Source: Casuarina equisetifolia (lineage: Eukaryota; Streptophyta; Magnoliopsida; Fagales; Casuarinaceae). Taken from it: a stretch of DNA of 64,000 bases. The notes below the pieces were generated by a model, which worked only from the letters and a program-made list of their open reading frames with translations, made no database searches and had not been told where the DNA came from. The DNA lies in contig CM052356.1 of assembly GCA_028551475.1 (NCBI GenBank), forward strand, positions 3,172,001 through 3,236,000, written 5' to 3'. A program made the translations under genes and the position numbers. Positions 22,446-34,404 of the stretch are shown here, piece by piece. The first letter of the stretch is position 1, and each line of letters starts with the position of its first letter.

Positions 22446-23450
22446 GGCTCTGATACCACTTGTAGGATTTTAGCCTCTCTAGCAATCAAGAAGGGGGGTT
22501 AAATTGATTTGCAATTAAAAAACAATGCAAGTTTCACAAGATATAATGCAACAAAATAAACAATCAAATAAACAAGCAAGATAGAGACACAAGGATTTTT
22601 AGGAGGTTTAGCCACAACAAACAACTACCTACTCCTTCGTTACCTTTTAACCAGCGTGGTTAAAACGCCTCTTCCACTATTTTTTTCAACCTTTACAAGA
22701 GTTCACAACTCTTACAATCAATCTCTTCTCTAAGAGATTCAATTCAATCCCACCAAAGATCTTAGTGGTGAATAAATATAGTAATAAAATGAACTTGTTA
22801 TGAATATAAAAGTTGAGCAAGCTATAACAACATTCTATAGTAATATCAATCAAAGTAATAGGGTTAAGAAATGCCTAATAGAGTAGTAGCTTTGATGAAT
22901 ACGATGTAGTAGCTCGAGTACTTCAGATATCTGTAATAATGTCTTTTAGGTTGTTACCTTCCTTTTCCCTCTTTCTTTTATTAAATAAAGAATATTTCCA
23001 CAAGAAGCTTTCTTCATAACCGTTATGCAACAAATCCCCATTTTCCTTTTTCACTTTTTTGTTTAAGCTCAATTTGAAAATGTCAATCTATTCAAATCAG
23101 CTAGAATCTTCTCAACCTATTCAAATCAGCTAGAGTCTTCTTCTTCAAATTTGAAAAACCTCTATAACAGTGCCTAAAATTCACTTGACTTTCCTTTCAC
23201 GAGACTTAAATATGGAGGGAAAAAAATTATCCCAAAATAGGTATTCATGTCTTCAATAATAGCTTGAAAGAAATCATCCCAAAACCCTTAAAAGAACTTA
23301 CCCTTTTTGAAATAGATTTCCTTTAAAAAAAACCGTTAATGAGACTATTCCAAATATCTCTAAAAATAAGTTGCATAGTGGAAGAAATAATCCCAATAAA
23401 GAGTTCAAACCTGTCATATGAGAATCTAAGTATATCTTCACGGCTTGAAT
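22446..23450 (-). mobile_element. copia PBS and 5' LTR
   Basis: AGTGGTATCAGAGCC on the minus strand (22446-22460) is a near-perfect initiator-Met PBS. The LTR begins at 22461 with TGTAGGATTTTAGCC on the plus strand. The block near 22640 (GTTACCTTTTAACC, TTCCACTAT) matches the position of the conserved LTR block. The right end is not certain. Confidence 0.65.
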
Positions 23451-24240
23451 AGACATTGACTTCAATCTTCATGGCTTGTCACCAACCATAGTATAATTTT
23501 GTGATAGGGATGTAAATCAATGCATTCCATTTCTGGTTTTGGCTAGATAGTGAAGAATCTTGATAATTTGGTCTAGTATGGAATGGAATGAGCGATGGTG
23601 ATGAGATGCGGCTTCCATAGGTTAAGGTTGTGAGTTCTTCAGGCGAAGCTTGATTAATGAGTCTACATGAGCTGCCTTGAGAATGAGCATTGTGGGTTAG
23701 GCTTGTACTTAACTAGAGATGAACCAAGTATTTAGTGCAAACACGATTGACCAAATGGACTACGGGTCTGGCTACCACCACTATTAGGATTGACATGTGG
23801 AACTACATCTTGGGCCAAGGAATAACTTGAATATCTGAATACAAATTGCATCAAAAACAAAATACCGTCTAAGCATAATATCCACCTAAAAGCAAGTAAT
23901 TTTAATATAAGCTAATGAAAGATTTTGTCCTATCAAAACATTGTAATTCCACACATGTAATTGTAGTCCAAGATTGCCAAGCCCGAAAGCCTAGCATGGT
24001 GTGCAACCTAGTTCGGAATTAGAGTTGCACACAACCTAATTTCTAATTGAGATCCAGATGCCTTCCATGACCCATATCCAAAAACAATTTGCTTTGCGTA
24101 CCTAGATGCACGAGCAACCCCTCGCACGATCCAAAAGCATGTTACAACCTAATGTGACCCACTTCTACATGACCTAAAGGGAACATGCAAGCCGTTCTTG
24201 TGCCTATAACCCAAAAGAGCATAAACGAGTTCTACCCATT
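23450..24240. other. Unassigned repeat-like stretch
   Basis: No gene was seen. From about 23960 the words GCACACAACCTAAT, ACCTAGTTCGGAATT and CATGACC recur loosely, as in the minisatellite part of the copia LTR at 51467-51790, so the right half may belong to the LTR that ends at 25489. Confidence 0.35.
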
Positions 24241-25489
24241 CGATGCTGCACCACAACTCGCTACTCAAATTGGCTATTGATAACTACTCTAATGACAAAA
24301 AAAAAAAAAGAAAACACATCATTCGAAAGCCATCAAAGATGGGAACATTTCTATGAAGAAAAATCAGTGACTCATTGCTTAAAGAGGATCAAATTGAAGA
24401 GATTAAGGTGTTCTTCACAACCTATGACCTAATTGATTGAAAAAGCAATTGGAAGCAGAATAAAGTGTTTTTGAAGCCATAATCATGGGTGTTTATCAAG
24501 CAAGAAGCTGATCTATTGATCTATGGATCTATGAAGTATTCATGAAGATTTAGTTCAAGAATAAGAAGATTTGAGGAAGATTCTTGGTGAAATCCGAAAA
24601 CCCAACCCATGACCCCAATGAGCTTTGTGAGACCTAATATGAGAAACTAATCAAACAATGTGTTTTAAGAGCGTTTTTGAATTAGAACAAATAAACAACT
24701 CACCCCCAATACACTCTCTCTTCAATGGCATGAAAAGCAGTCACCAATTCTGTCTAACGGGAAGGAAATAGGAAGAAGTCATAATGGGTAGTTTTGAAGA
24801 TAAAAAGGTGTGTTCTTCACATATATAAAGGGAGAAAAGAAAAGTGATTAATTGATAAAGAAGTTAGTGATGGAAGAGAGAAACTAGCACAAAGAAGTGA
24901 AAGAAAAATCATGTGAAGCTTGAGCTGAGTAGAAATCTTGGTGATTTCTACAAGATTGCTTGAGATTTCTACTTGTATATGTAATGATTAAATTGTGAAT
25001 ATTATTATGCATATATACTTGCAAATCTGAAACCCTAACACTATTGTTAGTTGGGGGTTTTGTAATTAAGGCTTGATTAGCTATCTATTATCTTTAGAAA
25101 GCCTTTAGCTTAGCAATCTTCTATATACATTTCATATCTTAAGGGAGTTGCTCAAGTTTGTAAAAGATCTAAAAAACCTTGAGTTGTTATTGGTGTGTAT
25201 TGAGGCATTGTTTTATAATCCTTATTGGAAAGATTGTATGTTGTGAAAGAATGTTTTCTCTTGATCAATAAGTAAAGTAGACTTCAATTGGTTGGATTGA
25301 AGGAAGAAGAGGGTGAACATAGGTGTAGGGTCGAACCATCATGTTAAAATTTATGTCTATGTGTATTTGTATTTATATTTGTTATTTGTTGGTGCTTACT
25401 TGTGTGTCTTAGAAACCAAATTAATATACTTAAAGCTCACTAACTAATTCAACCCCCCCTCCTTTCTTGGTTAGCCATTATACCTAACA
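24240..25489 (+). mobile_element. copia LTR (plus orientation)
   Basis: It matches the LTR part 51790-53000 and carries the block AGTAGACTTCAATTGG and AGAAGAGGGTGAACATAGG. The 3' end is TCCTTTCTTGGTTAGCC and TACCTAACA at 25489. The 5' end is worn. Its end matches the reverse complement of 8809 onward, so it is the same family. Confidence 0.7.
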
Positions 25490-25589
25490 AGGAAAGGTGT
25501 TTCTAGACACCATGTTGGGATTGGAGATAGATGGGCAAGAGTTTGAATTTTGAAAAAATTCAAGTTTTTAGGAATAGAAAGGGGTTGGT

Positions 25590-26900
25590 TGCTAGTTTAG
25601 GGTTTTTAAAAATTTATAAGTTAAAAAATTTGATTTTGGCAATAGGAGAAATTATTTCATTTAAACCTTTTACAAAAATTATTATCTTAAAATTTTAGAA
25701 AAGTGAAATTTAGGACCAAAACCAAAATAAGGCTAAAAACAATAAAGTTAATAATTTTTCCTAAAATCTTTACTTAAAGTCACAAGACAACTGGGAAAAA
25801 AAGAAAAAAGGAATTTGGGCCTTCATCTTTTCACTTCTAGGCCTATTTCCATAAGAGAAACACATGGTTTGAATGGTTTGACATATTGTAGCTTCTCTTG
25901 TTTTCCATGATTAGTGTGTTAATATGTGATCAATAGAGTGATTAATCACCTATTGAAGTGCTTGTTGTACAATCCAAAAGGGTTACTAAAAACTAATTAT
26001 TTATTGGCTTGTTTTAATTGATAGTAAAAGAATTCACCTTATAACATAGGTGAGTGGTTAGCATTGATTGACCTATTAGAATTGCATGTTGGGACCATAT
26101 ATATATAATGTTATCCAAGTATAAATCTATCTAGGTTTCAACTACCCATGTTGTTATTACGTGGTCACAAGATGTAAATCATGTTTGTATTTAAGACTCT
26201 ATTGCTTATAAAAATGAATACAAAAATATGGCACTGGTTAAGATCTTTCTTGTCAAGTTGAATTGCCAAGTGAAACCAAACTTGTTTTACAAGGGCGAAA
26301 TATGATTTCTAGATGCCTTTTTTCCCAAAATTGGCATGTAAGTAGTTGCATTTTACAACAAATCCAAAACATAAGGTTTCATTAGTTTTTCATGATTTTC
26401 TTTATTTTCCTTAGTAGTGTTTTAATCTTGTACTATAAGATAGTTGATTAATGTCTTTATATGTGATCAATAAAGTAATTATTCACCTATAGAAGTGCTT
26501 GTTGTACAACCTAAAGGGGTTATTAAAAATGATTGTATATTAGCTTGTTTTCATTGATATTAAATGAACTTTTTAGTGCTTTGTTAAAGGAGATGAAGTA
26601 GCATTAAGAGGTTCGAATCACTTAAAAAACTTGGGTTGATTTGTATAATAATACTTGTGTATTACTAATATTGACACAAAAGCATGGAAATAATTCTTTA
26701 CTATACATGAATATTTTATGTTATAGAGAGCATTAGATAATTTTTAGCATTGTATGGTATTTTAAATGTTTAAAGATTTGTACTAAATATCTTTTATACT
26801 TTATCTCATTTTAGTTTTAGATCTTTATTTTTATTTTCTTTTAATTTTAAACATGAGTTTATCATGTTCCATCACAAGTTTTTTGTCCATGATTCTATTA
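25590..26900 (+). repeat. ankyrin-gene leader module, unit I
   Basis: This stretch matches 37960-38950 step by step: a block around GAGAAATTATTTCATTTAAA, then AAATTTAGGACC, the GGGCCTTC...CCATAAGAGAAACAC block, the GTGCTTGTTGTACAA block and AACATAGGTGAGTGGTTAGC. Further copies of parts lie at 26917-27544 and 37340-37940. No exon of the ankyrin gene follows unit I directly; unit II comes next. Confidence 0.75.
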
Positions 26901-26916
26901 ACTTTTTTCTTCTATT

Positions 26917-27544
26917 AAACCTTTTACAAAAATTCTTATCTTAAAATTAAAAAAAAATAAAATTTAGACCCCAAAACTAAAATAAGGCAAAATGGAAGAG
27001 AGTTAATAATTTTTTTAAAAAATCTCCATTTCAAATCGCGGTAAAAAAAAAGAAGAAAAAAAAAAAGAAAAAAGAAGAAGAGGGATTTGGGCCTTTATCT
27101 CTTTAGTTTTGTTATTTTATCTTTTGACTCCATTAAAAGCCCATTTTCATAAAAAAAACAAAGATCATAGAAAGCCCTAAATGAATTAGGGTTTGACACT
27201 CGCTTGCTGCCGCAACCTTAGAGAGAAAGAGAGTCTTGCCCTTCTTGAATCCACAATCTCATAGAGAAAAGAGAGAGCTTGTCGCCTCCTTTTGCCGCCG
27301 CAGCCTCAGTTGCATTGTAATCATGGTAGGTCACTCTTTCCTTCTCCCCTTGAAAGATATTTGTTTGCAGCTTATAACATAGGGGAGTAATGGGCATCGA
27401 TTGACCCATTAGAAATTGCATTTTAGTTACCATGAATGTGTGATGTTGTATGGATATAAAATCTATCTTGGTTTCATGAAAATGAATACAGAAAATAAGG
27501 CATTGGTTTTGATCTCGCCTGTGAAGTTTACTTGCTAGGTGATA
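26917..27544 (+). repeat. ankyrin-gene leader module, unit II
   Basis: Homologous to 37390-37800 and, after about 27374, to 38358-38590. It holds AGGGTTTGACACTCG with AGAGAGAAAGAGAGTC repeats and GTAGGTCACTC, which resembles the purine-rich 5' UTR and splice donor region of the copy at 37.5 kb. The module is interrupted at 27545 by the Ty3/gypsy element and goes on at 33427. Confidence 0.7.
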
Positions 27545-27976
27545 TGTTAGGATCAAGCTTCTAGAAGATTGAAGATAAGATAGAATTCGAATTGAAGTAG
27601 GATTTCTATTACGAAGCTAAGTCTGAATCGAAGTAGGATTCTATTATGAAGCTGAGTCCGAATGGAAGTAGGATTTCTGTTATATCTATAAAAGGCACCC
27701 TCCGCCTTTAGAAAGGATCATTAGAGAATTGTTGCTTTATTATCATTAAGTTTATTAGCCTTAGCCTTAGATTCATATTGCTTTCTTAAGAGAAGTTACA
27801 ATAGTTTTCTAGTCATACTGTTACTATTTGGTTTATTGTTCATTGTGGAAATTACCTTGAGACTTGTGATTTGATTATCATTCTATTAGAGTGATTTATA
27901 TTAATAAACGAGGTATTCTTCCTATTGGGATTTCTTGTGTTCTAAAGTGTGAAATTTGAGGATTCAAGTCCTAACA
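27545..27976 (+). repeat. chromovirus 5' LTR
   Basis: Starts TGTTAGGATCAAGCTTC, ends CAAGTCCTAACA. It contains about two and a half tandem copies of a roughly 36-base unit (GAAGTAGGATT...GAAGCT.AGTC.GAATC) at 27590-27680 and a TATA box, CTATAAAAGG, right after them. By eye about 13 substitutions, nearly all transitions, separate it from the 3' LTR. Confidence 0.9.
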
Positions 27977-27991
27977 GTGGTATCTAGAGCC
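27977..27991 (+). other. chromovirus primer binding site
   Basis: GTGGTATCTAGAGCC directly follows the 5' LTR and resembles the initiator-Met tRNA complement TGGTATCAGAGC, with one added base. Confidence 0.8.
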
Positions 27992-28048
27992 AACGTTCTG
28001 GCACCTACTCGTGGGGTCCAAACAAGGGAACAAACCCGTGCAGCAGCA

Positions 28049-29530
28049 ATGGCTAAAGCACAGGCTAAGGTCCCTGAAGATAACCTTATACCCACCTTGG
28101 AGGACAAAGTCCAAGCCTTGTCAGCATCTACTCAAGCAGAAATCAACAGTCTACATACATCCCAGGAAACGATTATTCAAATGTTGCAGGCACTACAACC
28201 AAACCGCTTCAACTCTGCACCACCACCACCACCACCGCCTCCTACTTCAAGAACTTGGCATGTGCCAGACGGTAACAATGGTTTTGTCATTGTAGAGGAT
28301 CTAGAGAGGTCAACTCAATCAAGTCATGGCGAACCACCAACCAACACTTGCCATGATGTCCCTGGGGTTAACCCAGCACATGCCAACCATGTGTCACAAG
28401 GGCATGGGTTTTACACTCCTACACTTGTGACTCATGCAGGCACTTTTGCTCATGGCTACTACCATGAGCCCTTGCCCGAGGGTGCTCAAGGTCAACCACC
28501 CATCACTACAACTGCCCCCTCACCATGGGTTGGGCCTCCACCGCTAGTTTCCTTGCTAAGCGCACCAATTCCACCCTTTAGGCCCCACGGTGACATGAGT
28601 TGGGGACCCACTACACCTAGGTCCATCCCCGATTATGTGTCCACTCACCAAGGACCTATGTAACTTAGGAGCCTAATCAGCAAGGCCCACAATCAGCTTG
28701 GGGGCCTCACCCTGTGGGAGCCCACGCAAATTGGGGGGCCCAATTTTGGGAAATTTACAACTCATGGACAACCTATAAGGGACATTGAAGGGCCTTACTG
28801 TGATAGATATAACTCCCACATGGGGTGGCAACCTGGTGGTAGAACAACTACAGGTAATTCTGGATTTCGTGCTCACCGTCCTAATTTCCCTGAGTTTAAT
28901 GGTTTGAAACCAAAGGAGTGGATAACTAGCAGTGAGTTTTATTTCTAGTTTGACCCAATGGATGAGTTTGCAAAGGTAGACTATGTTGTGGTTTATTTTT
29001 GTGATGTTGCTGCTGAATGGGTTGGGAATTATCTCAATGCCATGGGAAGGGTGAGTTGGAATCCATTTAAGGAAGATTTATGTGATAAGTTTGCCATGGA
29101 GGACAATGAAGGCATTGTAGGAACATTCCATCTCTTACGACAAACCTTCACCATGATTGCCTATATCACAGAATTTGACAAATTATGCTTCTAAGTATTA
29201 GCAAAGAATCCAGGATGGATGGAGGAAGGTTTTTTGGAAGCCTTCTTAGCTGGTTTACGAGAAGAGCTTAAAGGGCATGTTTCCATGTTGCAACCCAACA
29301 AAGTTTGTGCCACAGAAAGGTAATGGATCAGTTACAAGTTAGTCAGGAGCCAATCATTCCTCAACACTCAAGACTAGTAAAGACACACGCTTTTCCACAA
29401 AGCGTATTACAAGTTCATAGATGCAAGCCTGATGGGAGCAAGGTTTGTGCTATTACTGCGATGAGAAGTGGGTTAAGGGACATGTGTGTAAGAATAAGCA
29501 ATGGTTCTTAATGATTGACGAGGGAGAACA
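28049..29530 (+). pseudogene. chromovirus gag with zinc knuckle
   Basis: From the ATG at 28049 the frame has a coiled-coil-like start, a proline run at 28219-28245 and a proline-rich middle. After a stop at 28661 the frame goes on with RPNFPEFNGLKPKEWITSSE, DPMDEFAKVDYVVVYF and the WNPFKEDLCDKFAMEDNEG block, which is the retrotransposon Gag core. A knuckle reading CYYCDEKWVKGHVC is at about 29445-29487. Stops at 28946 and 29192 and a frame change near 29310 break it. Confidence 0.85.
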
Positions 29531-30295
29531 AGATGAAAACTTAGACAACGAGTTTGCATTAACACAACATGAGTCAGCAACGTCAGAGGTGGAGGAAGAT
29601 GATGTTATTTCCATTCATGCCATGTCTGGAGGATCCTTATCAGGCACTTTTCGATTAGAGACGATGTGTGGTAAGACCAAAATCAACATTTGTTTGATAC
29701 AGGTGCAACATATAACTTCGTTGACTTCGAGTTAGCAAGGAGGTTGGGTTGTGAAGTTGAAGAAGTATCCCCTTTTAAGGTTAAGATTGCTGGAGACCAC
29801 CACCTAAAGGGTAACACTAGGTGTTGCAAGTTTCCTTGGCAAACTCAGGGCCATCAGTTTGTCATGGAGGTTCGATTATTGCCATTAGGGGGTTGTGATG
29901 CAGTATTGGGAATGCAATGGGTCGAAACTGTTAACCTTATTGGGTTGGATGCAATTAACAACACCTTGACCATCCAAATAGCAGGGACACCAGTTGTGTT
30001 AAAAGGTCTTCGACAAGAGGGTGCATCATTAGCATCCATTAGTGGGCTAAGTTTATGTAAATGGGTAGCAAAACACCCACATTATCTAGTGGGACAGCTT
30101 TGGACCATGGATATAGCCCCAACTGAAAAGGTACCAGCAGAGTTAGATGGGTTGATGGCAAAGTTTAATGATGTATTTGCAATTCCTAAACAACTTCCCC
30201 CGGTACATGAGTTTGATCATCACATTCCCCTACATGAAGGGAGTGCACTAGTTAGTGTTAGGCCTTATTGGTACCTATACGTGCAAAAGGTATAA
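29530..30295 (+). pseudogene. chromovirus protease region
   Basis: The frame at 29690-30295 holds the aspartic protease motif FDTGATYNFVD, then LGCEVEE and LGGCDAVLGMQWVE, which are the flap and second conserved parts. It leads to FNDVFAIPKQLPP and the DHHIPLHEG start of RT. The catalytic Asp-Thr-Gly is kept. Confidence 0.85.
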
Positions 30296-31477
30296 ATTGA
30301 AAAGATGGTAGCAAAAATGCTATCCACAGGGATCATTCGTAACAGCACTAGCCCTTTTGCTTCCCCAGTGCTCTTAGTAAAGAAACATGATGGTAGTTGG
30401 AGGTTTTGCGTAGATTATCGTGCACTCAATGAATGAACAGTTAAAGATAAGTTTCCAATACCAGTTATTGATGAGCTATTTGATGAACTTCATGGGACAT
30501 CTTGGTTTTCAAAGTTAGATTTGAGATTAGGGTATCATCAGGTACGAGTGTTCCCACCTAACATTTCAAAGACTGCCTTTTGAACTCATCAAGGACATTA
30601 TGAGTTCCTTGTTTTTCCATTTGGGTTAACCAATGCACCAGCCACCTTCCAAGGTCTGATGAACCACCTTTTTTGACCTCACCTACGAAGATTTATGCTA
30701 ATCTTTTTTTATGACATCCTAGTTTATAGTCCAGATTGGGAAAGTCACATGCAACATTTATGCATTGTTTTACAACTCCTGAGAGATCACCAATTATATG
30801 CAAAGCAAAGTAAATGTGCTTTTGCAAAAACAAGAATTGAATATTTGGGACATATTATTTCAAAACAAGGCATTGAGGCTAACCCACAGAAAATCAAGGA
30901 TATGGTTACTTGGCCCCTTCCATCCACAATTAAGCAGTTGAAAAGGTTCTTAGGTCTCATCAGTTACTATTGCAGGTTCGTTCAGAATTATGGACAAATA
31001 AGTCGACCCCTAACACAGATGTTAAAAAAATAAGGATTTCAATGGTCAGATGAAGGCCTTCAGGCCTTTGAGAAACTAAAGCAGGCCATGAGTTCTACTC
31101 TTGTACTAGCGGCACCAAATTTTGATAAAGCCTTTGTGTTGGAAACTAATGCAAGCTGTGGGGGAATAGGTGCAGTATTGATGCAAGAAGGGAGGCCAAT
31201 TGCTTACCTTAATAAGGTACTTGCACCGAAGCATTTAGGCCTCTCCACCTATGAGAAGGAATTGTTAACAATTGTGTTAGCAGTTCAAAAATGGAGATCA
31301 TACTTGTTAGGTAATCACTTTATCGTACATACAGATCACAGTAGTCTGAAACATTTGTTAGACCAAGGAGTGTCAACACCAGATCAACATAAGTGGCTTA
31401 CTAAGCTACTTGGGTTTAATTATGAAATCCAATACAAGCGAGGAAGTGAGAATAGAGTTACGAATGCCCTATCATGA
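30296..31477 (+). pseudogene. chromovirus RT and RNase H
   Basis: RT blocks are clear: [42 protein letters not shown] and [11 protein letters not shown]. The catalytic block reads FFYDILVYS where FFDDILVYS is usual; codon 30710-30712 is TAT, so the first catalytic Asp is Tyr. Stops occur at 30293, in the ALN.TVKD block near 30434, after KTAF and after NHLF. The frame 31088-31477 is RNase H with FVLETNASCGGIGAVLMQEG, the STYEKELL block and HTDHSSLKHL, and it ends GSENRVTNALS. Confidence 0.9.
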
Positions 31478-32750
31478 TTGTCAGGGGACTCAAAAGGCAT
31501 GGATCTACAGTCTATATCTATACTACAACCTACTTGGATATTAGAGGTGTTACAAAGCTATAAAGGGGACACTTCCATTCAAGACATTGTTGCAGAATTA
31601 GCAATTGATCCTTTAAGCCACCTTGAGTATCGTCTTGCAGAAGAGGTGTTATGGTTTCAAGACAAAATTGTAGTGGGAAATCATGGGTCATTAAGAGAAC
31701 AAATAGTACAACAGTTGCATGATTCGAGCCTTGGAGGCCATTCAGGGGTTAAGGGTACTTTAAAAAGAGTGCAACGACACTTTTATTGGCCTAACATGAG
31801 GAAGATAGTGGAGACTTGGGTGGCCAAGTGTGACGTGTGTCAACGTTACAAGACAGAAAGAGTGCCATACCCTGGGTTACTCCAACCCTTACCAGTGCCT
31901 AGTTAAGCTTGGCAAGACATCACCATGGACTTTATAAAAGGTTTACCTAGTAGTGAAGGCAAGGACTCTATCCTAGTAGTTGTTGATCGTTTTACTAAGT
32001 ATGCTCACTTTATTGGATTGTCATCCATTCTCAGCAACTTAAGTGGCAAAGACCTTTGTTGAGGGGGTGGCCAAGCTACATGGATTTTTGCAATCTATTG
32101 TGAGTGATCGAGATACTATCTTCCTTAGCAAGTTTTGGGAGGATCTTTTTAAAATTGTAGGAGTCAAGATTCTTCGTAGCACATCAAATCACCCACAGAT
32201 AGATGGGCAAATAGAGAGGGTCAATCAGTGCATAGAGCAATACCTTCGTTGTTCTTATGGTGAGAAACCCAAAAAGTGGTATTCATGGCTATCTCTAGCG
32301 GAATGGTGGTACAATACTAATTACCATATAGCCCTAAAGATAACACCCTTCGAAGCATTATATGGGTACCAACCCACTCAACCCCCTTATCGCAACTTCA
32401 GGCTCACAGGAGAACAAGATGTAGATGATTTTTTCCAAGAACAAGTTGATAGGGTTCAACTGATAAAGACTCATTTATTGGAGAGCCAAGCTAGGATGAC
32501 ATCACATGCTAACCGAAAGTGCTCTGAACGAAGGTTCGAGGTGGGAGATTCAATTTATCTCAAGATACAACCTTATCGACAGTTAACATTGTCTAAAAGA
32601 GGGGATTGCAAGCTCTCTTCTCATTACTATGGGCCTTACATGGTCACTGAGCGAATTGAGGAAGTCGCTTACAAGCTAGTTCTTCCACCTGATGCCAGTG
32701 TACATCCGGTCTTTCATGTGTCACAATTAAAAAAAGGCAATTGGTCATAA
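31478..32750 (+). pseudogene. chromovirus integrase
   Basis: The HHCC zinc domain reads LHDSSLGGHSGVKGTLKRVQ and then CDVCQRYK. After a stop at 31904 the core shows the [11 protein letters not shown] block with the first catalytic Asp, then SIVSDRDTIF with the second, and ERVNQCIEQYLRC with the Glu. The C-terminal part has ITPFEALYGYQP, YLKIQPYRQ and VHPVFHVSQLKK. All three DDE residues are present, but a frameshift near 32040 and the stop break the gene. Confidence 0.9.
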
Positions 32751-32963
32751 ATGCAAGATTTATCCAGGAGTTCCTTCCTTAGATGGCGAAGGTAGATTAT
32801 TGGTATAGCCGCAAAAGGTACTAGATTGTCGTATGGTGCAAAAGGGAAATAGTCCAGGGATCAATTTGTTAATCCAGTGGTCAGAGCATCCAGAGTATAA
32901 GCCAACATGGGAAGACATTGAGTACATCAAGCAACAGTTTCCATTTTTTAAAATTAACCCTTG
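32751..32963 (+). pseudogene. chromovirus chromodomain, frameshifted
   Basis: After an extra base in an A-run at about 32730 another frame reads GVPSLDGEGRLLV, a stop, then PQKVLDCRMVQKGNSPGINL and LIQWSEHPEYKPTWED. This is the terminal chromodomain, with the aromatic W and the W-E-D end. Such domains guide integration to marked chromatin in this group (known for the family). Confidence 0.85.
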
Positions 32964-32993
32964 AGGACAAGGGTTGTTTGAAGAAGTGTGGAT

Positions 32994-33426
32994 TGTTAGG
33001 ATCAAGCTTTTAGAAGATTGAAGATAAGATAGAGTTCGAATTGAAGTAGGATTTCTATTATGAAGCTGAGTTTGAATCGAAGTAGGATTCTATTATGAAG
33101 CTGAGTCCGAATCGAAGTAGGATTTCTGTTATATCTATAAAAGACACCCTCCGCCTTTAGAAAGGATCATCAGAGAATTGTTACTTTATTATCATTAAGT
33201 TCATTAGCCTTAGCCTTAGATTCATATTGCTTTCTTAAGAGAAGTTACAATAGTTTTCTAGTCATACTGTTACTATTTGGTTTATTGTTCATTGTGGAAA
33301 TTACCTTGAGACTTGTGGTTTGATTATCATTCTATCAGAGTGATTTATATTAATAAACGAGGTATTCTTCCCATTGGGATTTCTTGTGTTCTAAAGTGTG
33401 AAATTTGAGGATTCAAGTTCCTAACA
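32994..33426 (+). repeat. chromovirus 3' LTR
   Basis: Starts TGTTAGGATCAAGCTTT and ends TTCAAGTTCCTAACA. The purine-rich tract AGGACAAGGG and GAAGAAGTGTGGA lies just before it. It differs from the 5' LTR mostly by C/T and G/A changes and by one extra T near the end. Confidence 0.9.
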
Positions 33427-34404
33427 GGATATGAAACTTGTTTTATAGGGCACGAGATATGATTTCCATGAGCTTTGTTTTTCCTAAAATTGGCTTGTAA
33501 TTATTTGGAATGTTTAAGAGTCTAAAAGTTGAAATTTTTAAATATTTATGCTGGAATCAGGCCATATTTATAGTTTTTTGCCCTTCTGAAAGTATCTCCG
33601 TATTCTCTTAGTTTGTATTTTGGTAGACTAACTGTTTTGTTTCCCTATAACATCATTCTTGACAAGAATCGGCGTGAGATGTCTAAATACCTCTTTCAAG
33701 GTTTATCTCTATACCTTTATGCACGCACCATGTAGCTAGTTCTGTGCATCTGTGTGTGTTTTTGTATTTGCGAATATTTACCTTAATTTGTTGGATTGTG
33801 TGGTGATTTTTTATCTTGCTATGCAAAGAAGGACTACAACATGCCAAAGCACCTAGCTCAAATATTTGTCAATTGCGTGTGCGCGTTACAACAATAGATT
33901 TGATTCCTTAAGAAGACTTGGAAACAAATCAAAAAATTTAAAATATCAACACCTAATTAAACGTCCAAGGTGACTTAGGACAAAAATAAGCTTCTTGATC
34001 TCAAGTAAATAGCATGGTCTAAAAGCATCTTCGTTTGGAAATATTAAGTCTTACTATGCTAGTACTTTGTTGAGCAATAGCTGAAGATTTCCAAGCTTAG
34101 TTTTTTTTACATGTGTAGATGAATTTTGTAATGTTAGGACATACCTCTAAACTTCTGTACTTTTGATGTTATGAATAAACTTGCATATTCATTAAAATTA
34201 AGTAGATTGAAAACTTTATTATTGATTTAGTTAGTTGTGGTTATACTTTTGTTCTTCAATTTCTTTTCTTTATTTGTTTTTTAACCATTAACTTTTACAA
34301 TTTAAGGGTGAGACATATTGTTTTTTACTTTTGTTGTTTACGGAAGTGAATAAAAGAATTTATTCTATTACATACTTAGTCTTCCTAATAATGTTTGGAT
34401 TTAT
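33427..34404 (+). repeat. leader unit II, right part
   Basis: The sequence after the retrotransposon (ATGAAACTTG, then GAGATATGATTTCC) carries on the module broken at 27544, as seen from 38590-38640. Further right it becomes unique AT-rich sequence, and from about 34320 it matches the stretch upstream of the ankyrin exon at 39362. Confidence 0.65.

Larger units (their letters stand above)
27545..33426 (+). mobile_element. Ty3/gypsy chromovirus-type retrotransposon
   Basis: A complete but inactive element of 5882 bases with paired LTRs of about 432 bases, an initiator-Met-type PBS, gag, protease, RT, RNase H, integrase and a C-terminal chromodomain in the order typical of plant chromoviruses. 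The flanks are TGATA and GGATA, a target-site duplication with one change; the empty site is readable in the paralogous leader at 38583. The short LTRs and size suggest a Reina-like clade, which is inference. Frameshifts and stops occur in gag, RT, integrase and before the chromodomain, so it depends on other copies to move, if at all. Confidence 0.9.

Noticed and set aside
26600..26625. GGTTCGAATC, a perfect tRNA-type B box
   Set aside because: The same place in the paralogous module near 38930 reads differently, there is no A box or cloverleaf, and the motif is part of the leader module.
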